DNA of 11,010 nucleotides, from assembly GCA_010027395.1 (NCBI GenBank), contig RGVD01000079.1, positions 1 to 11,010 of the forward strand. The letters run 5' to 3'. Source of the DNA: Bacteroidota bacterium (lineage in GTDB: Bacteria; Bacteroidota; Bacteroidia; UKL13-3). The notes beneath the pieces were generated by a model, which made no database searches, was not told where the DNA came from, and saw only the letters and a list, made by a program, of their open reading frames with translations. Position numbers and translations under genes: made by a program. Each line of letters starts with the position of its first letter. Positions within the stretch are counted from its first letter, which is position 1. Of the stretch, positions 1-6,103 are shown piece after piece.

Positions 1-451
1 TATTAGTAGTGTCTTTACTCCAAACAAATCCTCCATCCCATGGGGCTTTTTTGGCTTCTATGGGTCTTCCGCTAAAAAAAACAGTAAGACTCTGTTGGCT
101 TCCTTTTTTTATTTTTTTGTTGAAACTAATGAAGAAGGCATTGCTATCTCTTTCGAATGGTATGGTTTTGTTTTGGTAAAGGATGCTATCAATCTGCATG
201 CTTGCAAATAAGTCCAATTGTATTTTTCGTGTATTTTTAAGTATTGTAAATGAAATTTGATTTTTTCCGGATATGTATTTTTGAGAGGGGTTCACTTTTA
301 AAGTAATTTCATATAGGTTCACATCAAAGCAGGTTCGCATGGGGTTCAATTTACCATGCTGATAATCACTTTTGGTAAAAGGTTGTGCAACAGAATTTAA
401 CACAATAAAAAGTAGGGCTGTGGCTAAAAAGGCTAACTTGTTTGTCTTCAT
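1..451 (-). CDS. M1 family metallopeptidase (aminopeptidase N-like), N-terminal part, cut by window edge
   Basis: About 150 codons read on the minus strand from an ATG at 451-449 to the window edge with no stop, so the C-terminal part, including the HEXXH zinc site expected for the family, lies outside. The translation opens with a signal peptide (K3-K5, hydrophobic 6-20, likely cleavage after NSVA before Q23), so the product is exported. What follows matches the N-terminal beta-domain of Bacteroidota M1 peptidases: LNPMRTCFDVNLYEITLKV, then a YISGKNQISF strand, and PWDGGFVWSKD near the edge. M1 enzymes remove N-terminal residues from peptides and probably act here in the periplasm. The gene is divergent from fabI across a 132-base gap. 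The family call rests on recognised sequence resemblance of the N-domain only; the catalytic residues cannot be checked here. Confidence 0.85.
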   Translation of the reverse strand, partial: MKTNKLAFLATALLFIVLNSVAQPFTKSDYQHGKLNPMRTCFDVNLYEITLKVNPSQKYISGKNQISFTILKNTRKIQLDLFASMQIDSILYQNKTIPFERDSNAFFISFNKKIKKGSQQSLTVFFSGRPIEAKKAPWDGGFVWSKDTTN

Positions 452-465
452 TGTAAAAATATTTT

Positions 466-498
466 CAAATCTAAAGTTAAAAACCTTAAAATTGCCAA
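466..498 (-). promoter_or_regulatory. Candidate Bacteroidota-type promoter for the M1 peptidase gene
   Basis: On the minus strand TAGATTTG (473-466) matches the phylum -7 consensus TAnnTTTG, with a TTG (498-496) 22 bases upstream as the possible -33 element. The ATG is 14 bases downstream of the -7 element, leaving a short leader. The region is AT-rich, so a chance match is possible. I found no equally good match on the plus strand for fabI. Confidence 0.35.
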
Positions 499-583
499 GT
501 AATAATTTTATGCGTTTAGTAAATCAATTTATGTTATTTATGGACATATTTTACTAAACCAAGACCCAAAACTAAGAACACAA

Positions 584-1399
584 ATGAATAACTTATTAAA
601 AGGAAAAAAAGGAATAATCTTCGGAGCATTAAATGATAAAAGTATTGCTTGGCAAGTTGCTTTGAAATGCCATGAGCAAGGTGCTCAATTTGTGCTGACT
701 AATGCACCTGTGGCCATGCGCATGGGCGAAATTAAGGAATTGGCAGCCGTATGTAACAATGCGCAAATAATTCCATGTGATGTAAGTAAAAACGAAGACA
801 TGGAAAATCTTATTGATAAGTCGATGGAGATTTTGGGTGGTAAAATTGATTTTATTTTACACTCAGTGGGAATGAGTATGAACATTAGAAAGGGTAATGA
901 TTATACCAATTTAGATTATAAGTTCATGCATGATACTTTAGATATATCGGCTATTAGCTTTCATCGTTTATTGGCAATTTGCTATAAAAAAGATGCCATT
1001 AATGATTGGGGGTCAGTTATAGCTTTAACATACATTGCTGCGCAAAGGGTTTTCTCACATTATAGCGAAATGGCTGATGCTAAATCATTATTGGAAAGCA
1101 TTACCAGAAGTTTTGGCTATCACTATGGTAAATCAAGAAAAGTACGTGTGAATACTATCTCTCAAAGTCCTACTATGACAACCGCAGGTAGTGGTGTAAA
1201 AGGTTTTGGTAATTTCTTCGACTATGCTTCTGCTTTGAGTCCTTTAGGTAATGCCGATGCAGAGCAATGTGCTGATTATTGTGTACTCATGTTTAGTGAC
1301 CTTAGTCGTATGGTAACCATGCAAAATCTTTTCCATGATGGCGGATTTAGTTTTACAGGATTCAGTCAAGAAGTTTTAGAACTTGGTAAAGGAGAATAA
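584..1399 (+). CDS. fabI: Enoyl-[acyl-carrier-protein] reductase FabI
   Basis: FabI catalyses the NAD(P)H-dependent reduction of trans-2-enoyl-ACP, the last step of each elongation round of type II fatty acid synthesis in the cytosol. The 271-residue protein is a short-chain dehydrogenase of the FabI type. The atypical cofactor loop GALNDKSIAW is at 14-23, followed by a LTNAPVAMRMGEIKELA stretch (38-54). LHSVGMS (92-98) follows the fourth beta strand. The catalytic set is Tyr150 (LTY), Tyr160 and Lys167 (Y-x6-K), then RVNTISQSPTMTTAG (188-202), where the substrate-binding loop begins. Length is usual for Bacteroidota FabI. The ATG at 584 fits because the NNLLKGKKGIIFGA opening is family-typical; no clear ribosome binding site precedes it. 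It stops 2 bases before the convergent gene at 1402, with no hairpin between them. FabI is the target of triclosan-type inhibitors in other bacteria; nothing here indicates resistance. Confidence 0.96.
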   Translation: MNNLLKGKKGIIFGALNDKSIAWQVALKCHEQGAQFVLTNAPVAMRMGEIKELAAVCNNAQIIPCDVSKNEDMENLIDKSMEILGGKIDFILHSVGMSMNIRKGNDYTNLDYKFMHDTLDISAISFHRLLAICYKKDAINDWGSVIALTYIAAQRVFSHYSEMADAKSLLESITRSFGYHYGKSRKVRVNTISQSPTMTTAGSGVKGFGNFFDYASALSPLGNADAEQCADYCVLMFSDLSRMVTMQNLFHDGGFSFTGFSQEVLELGKGE

Positions 1400-1401
1400 T
1401 A

Positions 1402-2268
1402 TTACCTCATTTTAAAATCTTTCAGTTCGCCTGTTATCTGCCATTTTCCATTTTTCCAAGCCATAAAATCATAACTTCCATCAGGAAGATATGTCTCGTA
1501 CATACCTAAATTACTAGGTTTTGGAGGAACTATATTTTCATAAATTAATAGGTTTTTCTTCACCTCATATCGCAAGGTCATAGTGGCCAAATTGCTAAAT
1601 TCCCAAATCATTCTTTTTAATGGTTTCTTTCCCTTTACATCAAAAATGGGTGCACCAAAAACAGGTAAGTTGTTTTGAAAAGTTAATACGTCCACCACCT
1701 TTTTGTTACTTCTACTGGTATTGCCATCCCAACCAATTAAGGTGTAAAATTTTGTTTTGCCTGCTTTGTTCAATGCCATTTGGTAATAAGTGGATCCCCA
1801 CCAAAAATCAGCGCTCGTAATGGTATCGTATGGGTTGTTGATTCTTCTGCTTCTATCAATTAATGGGTAATAAGGTCTTAAGTTGCTGGTATCCTTAATC
1901 TTCTTTATTTTATCTGGATTCATTTGGATTAAACCATAGTAATGAAACTCCTCTTCATTGGTTCCCAAATTCCATGTCATTATTCTAAACATATCATCTG
2001 GAGCGTGAAGGATCGAAACCGCCTTCAACGAATCAAAAGGGTAGTAATATGAACCTTGCACTTTTATTGCCCTCACAAGTGTGCGAATAAAGTTCTTACC
2101 GCTAGTCAGTCTCTCTTCTTCATCATAGGATTGAATCATCCGCTCGCTCAAACCCATTAATCTAATTTCTACATCATGTAAACTGTCCAGACTAAGCGAG
2201 TCAGTCTTTGTCTGTGCCTTGGCACTTATAGCTGCTAATACTAAAAGGAGTATGATTGTTTTTTTCAT
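1402..2268 (-). CDS. Secreted protein of unknown function, conserved-looking in Bacteroidota
   Basis: The 288-residue product starts with a clear signal peptide: K2-K3, a hydrophobic core at about 4-16, and an AKA/Q cleavage site near residue 18, so it is exported. The mature part has no motif I can assign to a catalytic family. It is rich in aromatic residues, with MTWNLGTNEEEFHYYGLIQM (97-116), DFWWGSTYY (154-162), YTLIGWDGN (175-183), a LIYENIVPP stretch (241-249) and YDFMAWKNGKWQ (266-277) near the end. I recall proteins of this layout as uncharacterised in Bacteroidota genomes but cannot confirm it. No transmembrane segment, lipobox (no Cys after the signal) or C-terminal sorting domain is visible. 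It begins 71 bases downstream of the Usp reading frame on the same strand, so it could be read through from the metal operon. Its own exact TAnnTTTG promoter is not seen. It ends tail-to-tail with fabI. Confidence 0.8.
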   Translation of the reverse strand: MKKTIILLLVLAAISAKAQTKTDSLSLDSLHDVEIRLMGLSERMIQSYDEEERLTSGKNFIRTLVRAIKVQGSYYYPFDSLKAVSILHAPDDMFRIMTWNLGTNEEEFHYYGLIQMNPDKIKKIKDTSNLRPYYPLIDRSRRINNPYDTITSADFWWGSTYYQMALNKAGKTKFYTLIGWDGNTSRSNKKVVDVLTFQNNLPVFGAPIFDVKGKKPLKRMIWEFSNLATMTLRYEVKKNLLIYENIVPPKPSNLGMYETYLPDGSYDFMAWKNGKWQITGELKDFKMR

Positions 2269-2339
2269 GAATAATTAAATAAGCTCAATAACGAAGCGAA
2301 AATAGCTATCGGCATGTAAATTTTGAATGTATAATTTAA

Positions 2340-2684
2340 TTATACGCGAACAACCAAAACAGGTATACTCACTAAATGCCTTACTGCATCAACGGTTGAA
2401 CCAAAAATAAAATCTTTCAATGCAGCATGTCCATGCGCCCCCATCACTAATAGCTCAATACTATTTTCTTTGGATATTTCTGCAATGTTTTTAGCCCTTC
2501 TTCCATATCCTAGTATGGTTTCTGCTTTATATCCTAGCTCAACTAAGTTTTTCTTGTATTCGTTTATGTTGTATAAGTCTTCTAAACTTTCATTATCCAT
2601 TACTTCACCACCATACCTTGCAGCAGCTACTGATTCAACAATATGTATTAATAGGTATTCTGCATTAGTCCCACCAACAGCCAA
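2340..2684 (-). CDS. Universal stress protein (UspA) domain, probably the detached C-terminal domain of the NRAMP transporter gene
   Basis: The readable frame encodes a UspA-type nucleotide-binding fold. It has LLIHIVES (11-18), LLVMGAHGH (78-86) and the ATP-binding pattern G-2x-G-9x-G-S/T (G82, G85, G95-S96-T97), ending in the final strand VSIPVLVV. As listed it would start at a TTG and lack the first beta strand of the fold. The open frame continues upstream to a TAG at 2756-2754 and contains no ATG there. That upstream stretch reads KDRIIFLYFSDNDKASIQHAL, the missing first strand and helix. It lies inside the 3' end of the NRAMP frame, offset by -1. Bacteroidota commonly carry NRAMP proteins with a C-terminal Usp domain, as I recall. 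A single-base frameshift would rejoin the two into one protein of about 617 residues. An independent gene starting at TTG is possible but less likely. Confidence 0.75.
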   Translation of the reverse strand: MAVGGTNAEYLLIHIVESVAAARYGGEVMDNESLEDLYNINEYKKNLVELGYKAETILGYGRRAKNIAEISKENSIELLVMGAHGHAALKDFIFGSTVDAVRHLVSIPVLVVRV

Positions 2685-4192
2685 AGCATGTTGAATGGAT
2701 GCCTTGTCATTATCAGAGAAATATAAGAAAATGATTCTATCTTTTCTATTCTGCTAGCAGATCCATGAGGCAAGTAAGTTTTTTGGGTGAATTTTATTAT
2801 CAAGGGTTGGAAAACGATATATAGTAAAAGTAGAGATGCAAAAATTACCACCAATAAAACTGGTATTTCAAGCCATTGAGATGAATCGGATAAACCTTCT
2901 ATAAATGAGCTGACTTCTTCAATTACCAATTTCACATTTAATGAAATAATAATGATGGCAACAGCCCAAGCCAAATATTTTATAGTATCTGATATGGCAA
3001 ACTCTCCCATTATTTTCTTATTACTTGTGAAGTGAATAAGCGGGACAATGGCAAAGCCCAATTGAAGGCTTAAAACAACTTGACTTAAGATAAGTAATTC
3101 ACCTAGCTTATCTTCCCCATAATAAAGTATGGTGAAAATAGCAGGAAGAATGGCAATTAAGCGGGTTATGGTTCTTCTTAGCCAAGGGCTAATCCTTAAG
3201 TTTAAATATCCCTCCATCACAATTTGACCTGCTAGTGTACCTGTAATGGTTGAACTCTGACCTGAACAAATTAAGGCAATAGCAAATAGGGTAGGGGCAA
3301 GGCTTCCAAATAAGGAGTTCAACATTACGTGCGCATCTTTGATATCACTTATCTGATGAAAACCATTGGTAAAAAAGGCTGAAGCTGCTAATATTAATAT
3401 GGCGGCATTCACAAAAAAAGCAAGGTTTAAGGCAATGCTTAAATCAAAAAAATTGTATCTAAGGGCGGCTTTAATACCTGCATTGTCTTTCCTGAATTTT
3501 CTGGTTTGAACCAAAGATGAATGTAAGTATAAATTATGCGGCATAACCGTAGCACCAATGATACCAATGGCTATGTACAATGCATCTCCTGAAAGTGAGC
3601 TAGGAGCAAAACCTTTCAAGATTTCAATAGAGTCTGGTTTAACAATGAATAGTTGGGCTATGAAGGAAAGACCAATTATGCTTACCATACTTACTATGAA
3701 TAGTTCTAGCTTACGAATGCCTTTGTTAATCAAGAGTAACAATAAAAAAGTATCAAAAGCAGTGATAAGAATGCCATACAGCAAAGGCAAATGAAAAAGC
3801 AAATTCAATCCGATTGCCATTCCTATTATTTCTGCTAAATCACATGCAGCTATGGCAATTTCGGCAAAGGCATACAAAGAAAAATTGGCCCACTGTCCAA
3901 ACTGCTGCCTACTTGCTTGTGCTAAGTCCCAACCTTTAACTACGCCCAATCTTGCGGCTAAACTCTGCAATAGCAGAGCCATGAGGTTACTCATTAATAA
4001 TACCCAAATAAGGCTGTAACCAAATTTGCTACCCCCTGCAATATCTGTTGCCCAATTACCAGGGTCCATATAACCCACACTTACTAAGTAGGCAGGCCCA
4101 ATAAATGACATGAAGGTACGCCAACGATTTTGCTTTTCGGGTACCTTTACACTTTCGTGCACTTCACTCAATGATTTGTCTGACGAATTCAT
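2648..4192 (-). CDS. mntH: NRAMP family Mn2+/Fe2+ transporter (MntH-like)
   Basis: Proton-coupled divalent metal importer of the inner membrane. The 514-residue frame shows the NRAMP signatures: DPGN in helix 1 (43-46; Asp43 and Asn46 are metal ligands by homology), MPHN in helix 6 (217-220; Met217 ligand, His219) and the conserved SGQSSTITGTLAGQIVMEG (310-328). There are about 11 hydrophobic membrane segments between residues 25 and 463. The NRAMP core ends near residue 470. After the linker HGSASRIE (476-483) the frame runs into a meaningless tail (484-514), while the -1 frame carries a Usp domain, so the natural protein is probably a transporter-Usp fusion. The ATG at 4192 lies one base after the stop of the DtxR-type regulator, which argues for one transcript and metal-controlled expression. 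Substrate choice between Mn and Fe cannot be decided from sequence. Confidence 0.93.
   Translation of the reverse strand: MNSSDKSLSEVHESVKVPEKQNRWRTFMSFIGPAYLVSVGYMDPGNWATDIAGGSKFGYSLIWVLLMSNLMALLLQSLAARLGVVKGWDLAQASRQQFGQWANFSLYAFAEIAIAACDLAEIIGMAIGLNLLFHLPLLYGILITAFDTFLLLLLINKGIRKLELFIVSMVSIIGLSFIAQLFIVKPDSIEILKGFAPSSLSGDALYIAIGIIGATVMPHNLYLHSSLVQTRKFRKDNAGIKAALRYNFFDLSIALNLAFFVNAAILILAASAFFTNGFHQISDIKDAHVMLNSLFGSLAPTLFAIALICSGQSSTITGTLAGQIVMEGYLNLRISPWLRRTITRLIAILPAIFTILYYGEDKLGELLILSQVVLSLQLGFAIVPLIHFTSNKKIMGEFAISDTIKYLAWAVAIIIISLNVKLVIEEVSSFIEGLSDSSQWLEIPVLLVVIFASLLLLYIVFQPLIIKFTQKTYLPHGSASRIEKIESFSYISLIMTRHPFNMLWLLVGLMQNTY
2741..2746 (-). other. Frameshift site between the NRAMP and Usp reading frames
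   Basis: On the minus strand the NRAMP frame reads ATA GAA AAG ATA. The Usp frame reads AGA AAA GAT AGA over the same bases. One extra A in the AAAA run (2745-2742) would give ATA GAA AAA GAT AGA and join SASRIE directly to KDRIIFLYFSDNDK, the expected first strand of a Usp domain. The present sequence therefore looks like a one-base loss in a homopolymer: a real mutation, an assembly error, or a spot for -1 ribosomal slippage. The GAA-AAG context is not a canonical slippery heptamer. Confidence 0.7.
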
Positions 4193-4193
4193 T

Positions 4194-4847
4194 TTATTTT
4201 ACCAAAATGTTTTTAGCTACTTCGTTACTTATAAATATTTCAATTTTTCCGTTTAATACTAATTTTAGAGAGCGGTCATATTCATTTATTTCTATTACCA
4301 TCAATTTTTGACCTAGTGTTAAATCAATTTTTTTGAGATGTTGTAGAAATGGCACCGAGTGATTAATCACACCGCTCAAAATTACTTTTTTGTTTGCTTC
4401 CACTGTATCCAAACTCACAAAGGCATTACTATGAAATTCTCCGTTTTCACCAGGAATAGGGTCTCCATGTGGGTCGTGAGTTGGGTAGCCTAAAAACTCG
4501 TCAAGTTTATTTATGAGTAATTCTGATTGGATATGTTCTAATTGTTCGGCCACTTCATGCACTTCTTCCCAACCAAATTTTAATTTTTCGTGAAGAAAAA
4601 CCTCCCAAATTCGGTGCTTACGAATGGTCTGTAACGCTACATCCTTGCCTTTTTGGGTTAGGTTTACACCCTTGTATTTCTCGTACTTCAGCAGCTTTTT
4701 GTCAGATAGTTTTTTTATCATATCGGTAACCGATGCTGCTTTGGTTTCCATGTTTTCGGCAATAGAATTGGTGCTAACACCATTGCCATCATTATCGGAA
4801 AGCTTATAAATTGCTTTCAAATAATTTTCTTCTGTGAACGAATACAT
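4194..4847 (-). CDS. mntR: DtxR/MntR family metal-dependent transcriptional repressor
   Basis: A 217-residue protein with the three-part layout of long DtxR-family regulators. A winged helix-turn-helix covers about 1-65 (ENYLKAIYKL; recognition region ETKAASVTDMIKKLSDKKLL; wing Y55-K-Y-K-G-V-N-L-T). The metal-binding and dimerisation domain covers about 70-145, including W93EEVHEVAEQLEHIQSELL and the hallmark HDPHGDPIP (124-132). A C-terminal FeoA/SH3-like domain covers about 150-217. Metal-ligand candidates are E95, H97, E101, H105, H124 and H127. When loaded with Mn2+ or Fe2+ such proteins bind palindromic operators and shut off metal import. It is the first gene of an operon with the NRAMP transporter, one base apart, so the transporter is its obvious target. 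MYSFTEENYLKAIY is the usual family start. A palindrome array 18 bases upstream suggests autoregulation. The gene symbol follows the neighbour; an iron-sensing role is equally possible. Confidence 0.88.
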   Translation of the reverse strand: MYSFTEENYLKAIYKLSDNDGNGVSTNSIAENMETKAASVTDMIKKLSDKKLLKYEKYKGVNLTQKGKDVALQTIRKHRIWEVFLHEKLKFGWEEVHEVAEQLEHIQSELLINKLDEFLGYPTHDPHGDPIPGENGEFHSNAFVSLDTVEANKKVILSGVINHSVPFLQHLKKIDLTLGQKLMVIEINEYDRSLKLVLNGKIEIFISNEVAKNILVK

Positions 4848-4851
4848 GGCG

Positions 4852-4859
4852 CAAATATA
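4852..4859 (-). promoter_or_regulatory. Candidate -7 promoter element at the mntR start
   Basis: TATATTTG on the minus strand matches TAnnTTTG and ends 4 bases before the mntR ATG, so a transcript from it would be essentially leaderless. A second match, TAGATTTG (4878-4871), lies inside the palindrome and would give a leader of about 18 bases. Neither has a convincing -33 TTG at the usual distance, so which one is used cannot be settled by eye. Confidence 0.3.
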
Positions 4860-4864
4860 TTATT

Positions 4865-4896
4865 TTTAGACAAATCTAAATTTATATTTAGATTTG
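4865..4896. promoter_or_regulatory. Palindromic operator candidate for the DtxR/MntR regulator
   Basis: Two overlapping inverted repeats are visible. TTTAGA-CAAA-TCTAAA (4865-4880) is a 16-base site with perfect 6-base arms. CAAATCTAAA (4871-4880) pairs perfectly with TTTAGATTTG (4887-4896) across a 6-base centre. The TTTAGA half-site recurs at 4865 and 4887, 22 bases apart, about two helical turns. The array begins 18 bases upstream of the mntR ATG and overlaps a -7-like element, the expected place for a repressor site. DtxR-family operators are usually AT-rich palindromes of about this size. The assignment to this regulator is inference from position. Confidence 0.6.
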
Positions 4897-4939
4897 ACAT
4901 TTAATCGTTATTCACACAGACAATCTGATATAATTTTTG

Positions 4940-4969
4940 TTTGTAATTTCGTTTGACTTAATACATTTG
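4940..4969 (+). promoter_or_regulatory. Bacteroidota-type promoter upstream of the small membrane protein gene
   Basis: TTTG at 4940-4943 and TACATTTG at 4962-4969, separated by 18 bases, fit the -33/-7 promoter pattern of the phylum. The -7 element ends 4 bases before the ATG at 4974. The transcript would therefore be leaderless from that ATG, or have a leader of roughly 15 bases if translation starts at the in-frame ATG at 4989. It would also serve the zinc peptidase gene that follows. Confidence 0.55.
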
Positions 4970-4973
4970 TCTC

Positions 4974-5138
4974 ATGTTTAAAAAATTCATGTCTTACGTT
5001 ACATTTTGGAAAAAACAAGATGCTGACAGTCCGTCATCATTCAACTTAAAAGTGATGCATGGAATCAATAAAATTTCTATTTTAATGTTCTTAATGGCAT
5101 TAATAGTCATCATTGTGCGAGTGGTACGCAGTTTGTAA
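4974..5138 (+). CDS. Small single-pass membrane protein (DUF6728-like)
   Basis: A 54-residue open frame from ATG 4974 to TAA 5136-5138. The product has a basic, aromatic start (MFKKFMSYVTFWKKQ), a short polar stretch (DADSPSSFN), the block LKVMHGINKISI (25-36) and one transmembrane segment at about 36-51 ending in basic residues. MHGINKISI before a single helix is what I recall for the short Bacteroidota proteins named DUF6728; the label needs a profile search. Function is unknown. Support for a real gene: a good -33/-7 promoter just upstream, codon use like its neighbours, and a 28-base gap to the peptidase gene on the same strand. An alternative start at ATG 4989 (49 residues) is possible because the -7 element is so close to 4974. 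Confidence 0.72.
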   Translation: MFKKFMSYVTFWKKQDADSPSSFNLKVMHGINKISILMFLMALIVIIVRVVRSL

Positions 5139-5166
5139 TTTCATCAATACTAAATTAAGAAAAACT

Positions 5167-5838
5167 ATGTTTATGTATTTTATCATCCCTCTAGCACTTA
5201 GCTTTTATGTAAGCTGGAGGTTTAAATCAAAAGCTAAAAAATATTCAGAAATTGGATTGAGTAGCCACATGACAGGAGCTGAGATAGCTCAACAAATGCT
5301 AAATGATCATGGTATTTATGATGTGAAAATTCTGAGTGCTGAAGGTCAATTGAGCGACCATTACAACCCACAAAATAAAACAGTAAACCTTAGCCAAGAT
5401 GTATATTATGGTAGAAGCGTTTTGGCTGCTGCAGTGGCTGCCCACGAGTGCGGACATGCCGTGCAACATGCTAAAGCTTATGCTTGGTTGAACTTCCGTT
5501 CGACTATTGTGCCTATTGTGAGTGTTACATCGGGTTATTTACAATGGATATTGTTAGGAGGTGTTTTATTAATCAATACTTTCCCTGCATTGTTGTTAAT
5601 TGGAATCGTATTATTCTCATTAACCACATTGTTTTCATTGATTACCCTGCCTGTGGAGTTTGATGCAAGTAGCAGAGCTCTCGCTTGGCTTGACACCAGT
5701 GGAATTGTAAGAAAAGATGAGCACGACTTAAGCAAAGATGCTTTGAGATGGGCTGCAAGCACTTATGTGGTGGCGGCAATTGCATCTATAGCTACCTTGC
5801 TTTACTATCTGCAGATATATGCAGGTCGAAGAGACTAA
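5167..5838 (+). CDS. Neutral zinc metallopeptidase, YugP type (Zn_peptidase_2)
   Basis: A 223-residue integral membrane metallopeptidase, close to the roughly 225 residues of Bacillus YugP. An N-terminal hydrophobic segment (3-16) is followed by a basic loop, TGAEIAQQMLNDHGI (36-50), the conserved DHYNP (64-68), and the zinc motif HECGH (93-97) within AAHECGHAVQHA. Two or three membrane helices follow (about 113-162), then LPVEFDASSRA (161-171), where Glu164 is the probable third zinc ligand. A last helix lies at about 196-215. The substrate is unknown for the family. The frame is open further upstream to an ATG at 5113, but that would overlap the preceding small gene by 26 bases. ATG 5167 has the purine-rich AAGAAAAA before it and gives the family-typical start. 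It ends just before a strong terminator. Confidence 0.9.
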   Translation: MFMYFIIPLALSFYVSWRFKSKAKKYSEIGLSSHMTGAEIAQQMLNDHGIYDVKILSAEGQLSDHYNPQNKTVNLSQDVYYGRSVLAAAVAAHECGHAVQHAKAYAWLNFRSTIVPIVSVTSGYLQWILLGGVLLINTFPALLLIGIVLFSLTTLFSLITLPVEFDASSRALAWLDTSGIVRKDEHDLSKDALRWAASTYVVAAIASIATLLYYLQIYAGRRD

Positions 5839-5858
5839 TTCATTAAAAAAAATTACAG

Positions 5859-5880
5859 AAGCCCCGCAAGGGGCTTTTTT
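5859..5880 (+). terminator. Intrinsic terminator after the zinc peptidase gene
   Basis: AGCCCC (5860-5865) and GGGGCT (5870-5875) form a GC-rich stem with a GCAA tetraloop, extended by an A-T pair (5859/5876) and followed by a run of six T (5875-5880). It starts 21 bases after the stop codon at 5838. This is the clearest terminator in the window. Confidence 0.9.
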
Positions 5881-5942
5881 ATGCCATGAATTCATTAGAT
5901 TTAACAATCTACCTCTTTCATAATTCAGATTAACTTTTTTGT

Positions 5943-6007
5943 CGTCATGGTGAGGGACGAAGCCATCTTATCAATAAAGAGATTGCTTCACTTCGTTCGC
6001 AAAGACG
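5943..6007. repeat. REP-like imperfect palindrome
   Basis: The left part CGTCATGGTGAGGGACGAAG continues into CCATCTT. It pairs imperfectly with the right part GAGATTGCTTCACTTCGTTC, which continues into GCAAAGACG, around a short ATCAATAAA loop. I recognise this as a diverged member of the widespread 'GTCATTGCGAGG.ACGAAGCAATCTC' palindromic repeats scattered between genes in many bacterial genomes. It lies in the terminator-to-hisS gap (5839-6103) and encodes nothing visible. Copies elsewhere in the genome would prove repeat status; none is in this window. Confidence 0.6.
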
Positions 6008-6029
6008 CTCATTGATGAGTGAAATCTAA

Positions 6030-6056
6030 TATCTGTGCAATCTGTGAAATCTGTGG
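6030..6056 (+). repeat. Three tandem 9-base AATCTGTG units
   Basis: TATCTGTGC, AATCTGTGA and AATCTGTGG follow one another directly, 48 bases upstream of the hisS ATG. I recall similar AATCTGTG strings as frequent intergenic sequence in Bacteroidota. No hairpin or promoter element is evident within it. Confidence 0.6.
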
Positions 6057-6103
6057 CTTGATTTTGAAACTTGCCCACACTAGCTTTACTTTGCCTACTG
6101 ATT

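Noticed and set aside
372..557. Plus-strand open frame of 61 codons
   Set aside because: It lies over the signal-peptide region and promoter of the minus-strand M1 peptidase gene, starts at TTG, and its product resembles nothing.
2741..2746. Calling the NRAMP-Usp junction a proven programmed -1 frameshift
   Set aside because: The context is not a canonical slippery heptamer and no stimulatory structure is evident; a lost homopolymer base explains it more simply.
5113..5166. Longer start for the zinc peptidase at ATG 5113
   Set aside because: It would overlap the small membrane protein gene by 26 bases and add 18 residues unlike the family; ATG 5167 has a purine-rich leader and a typical N-terminus.
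6071..6103. TTG start extending hisS by 11 residues
   Set aside because: The extension is unlike HisRS N-termini, whereas ATG 6104 gives the standard KGTRDF-containing start.
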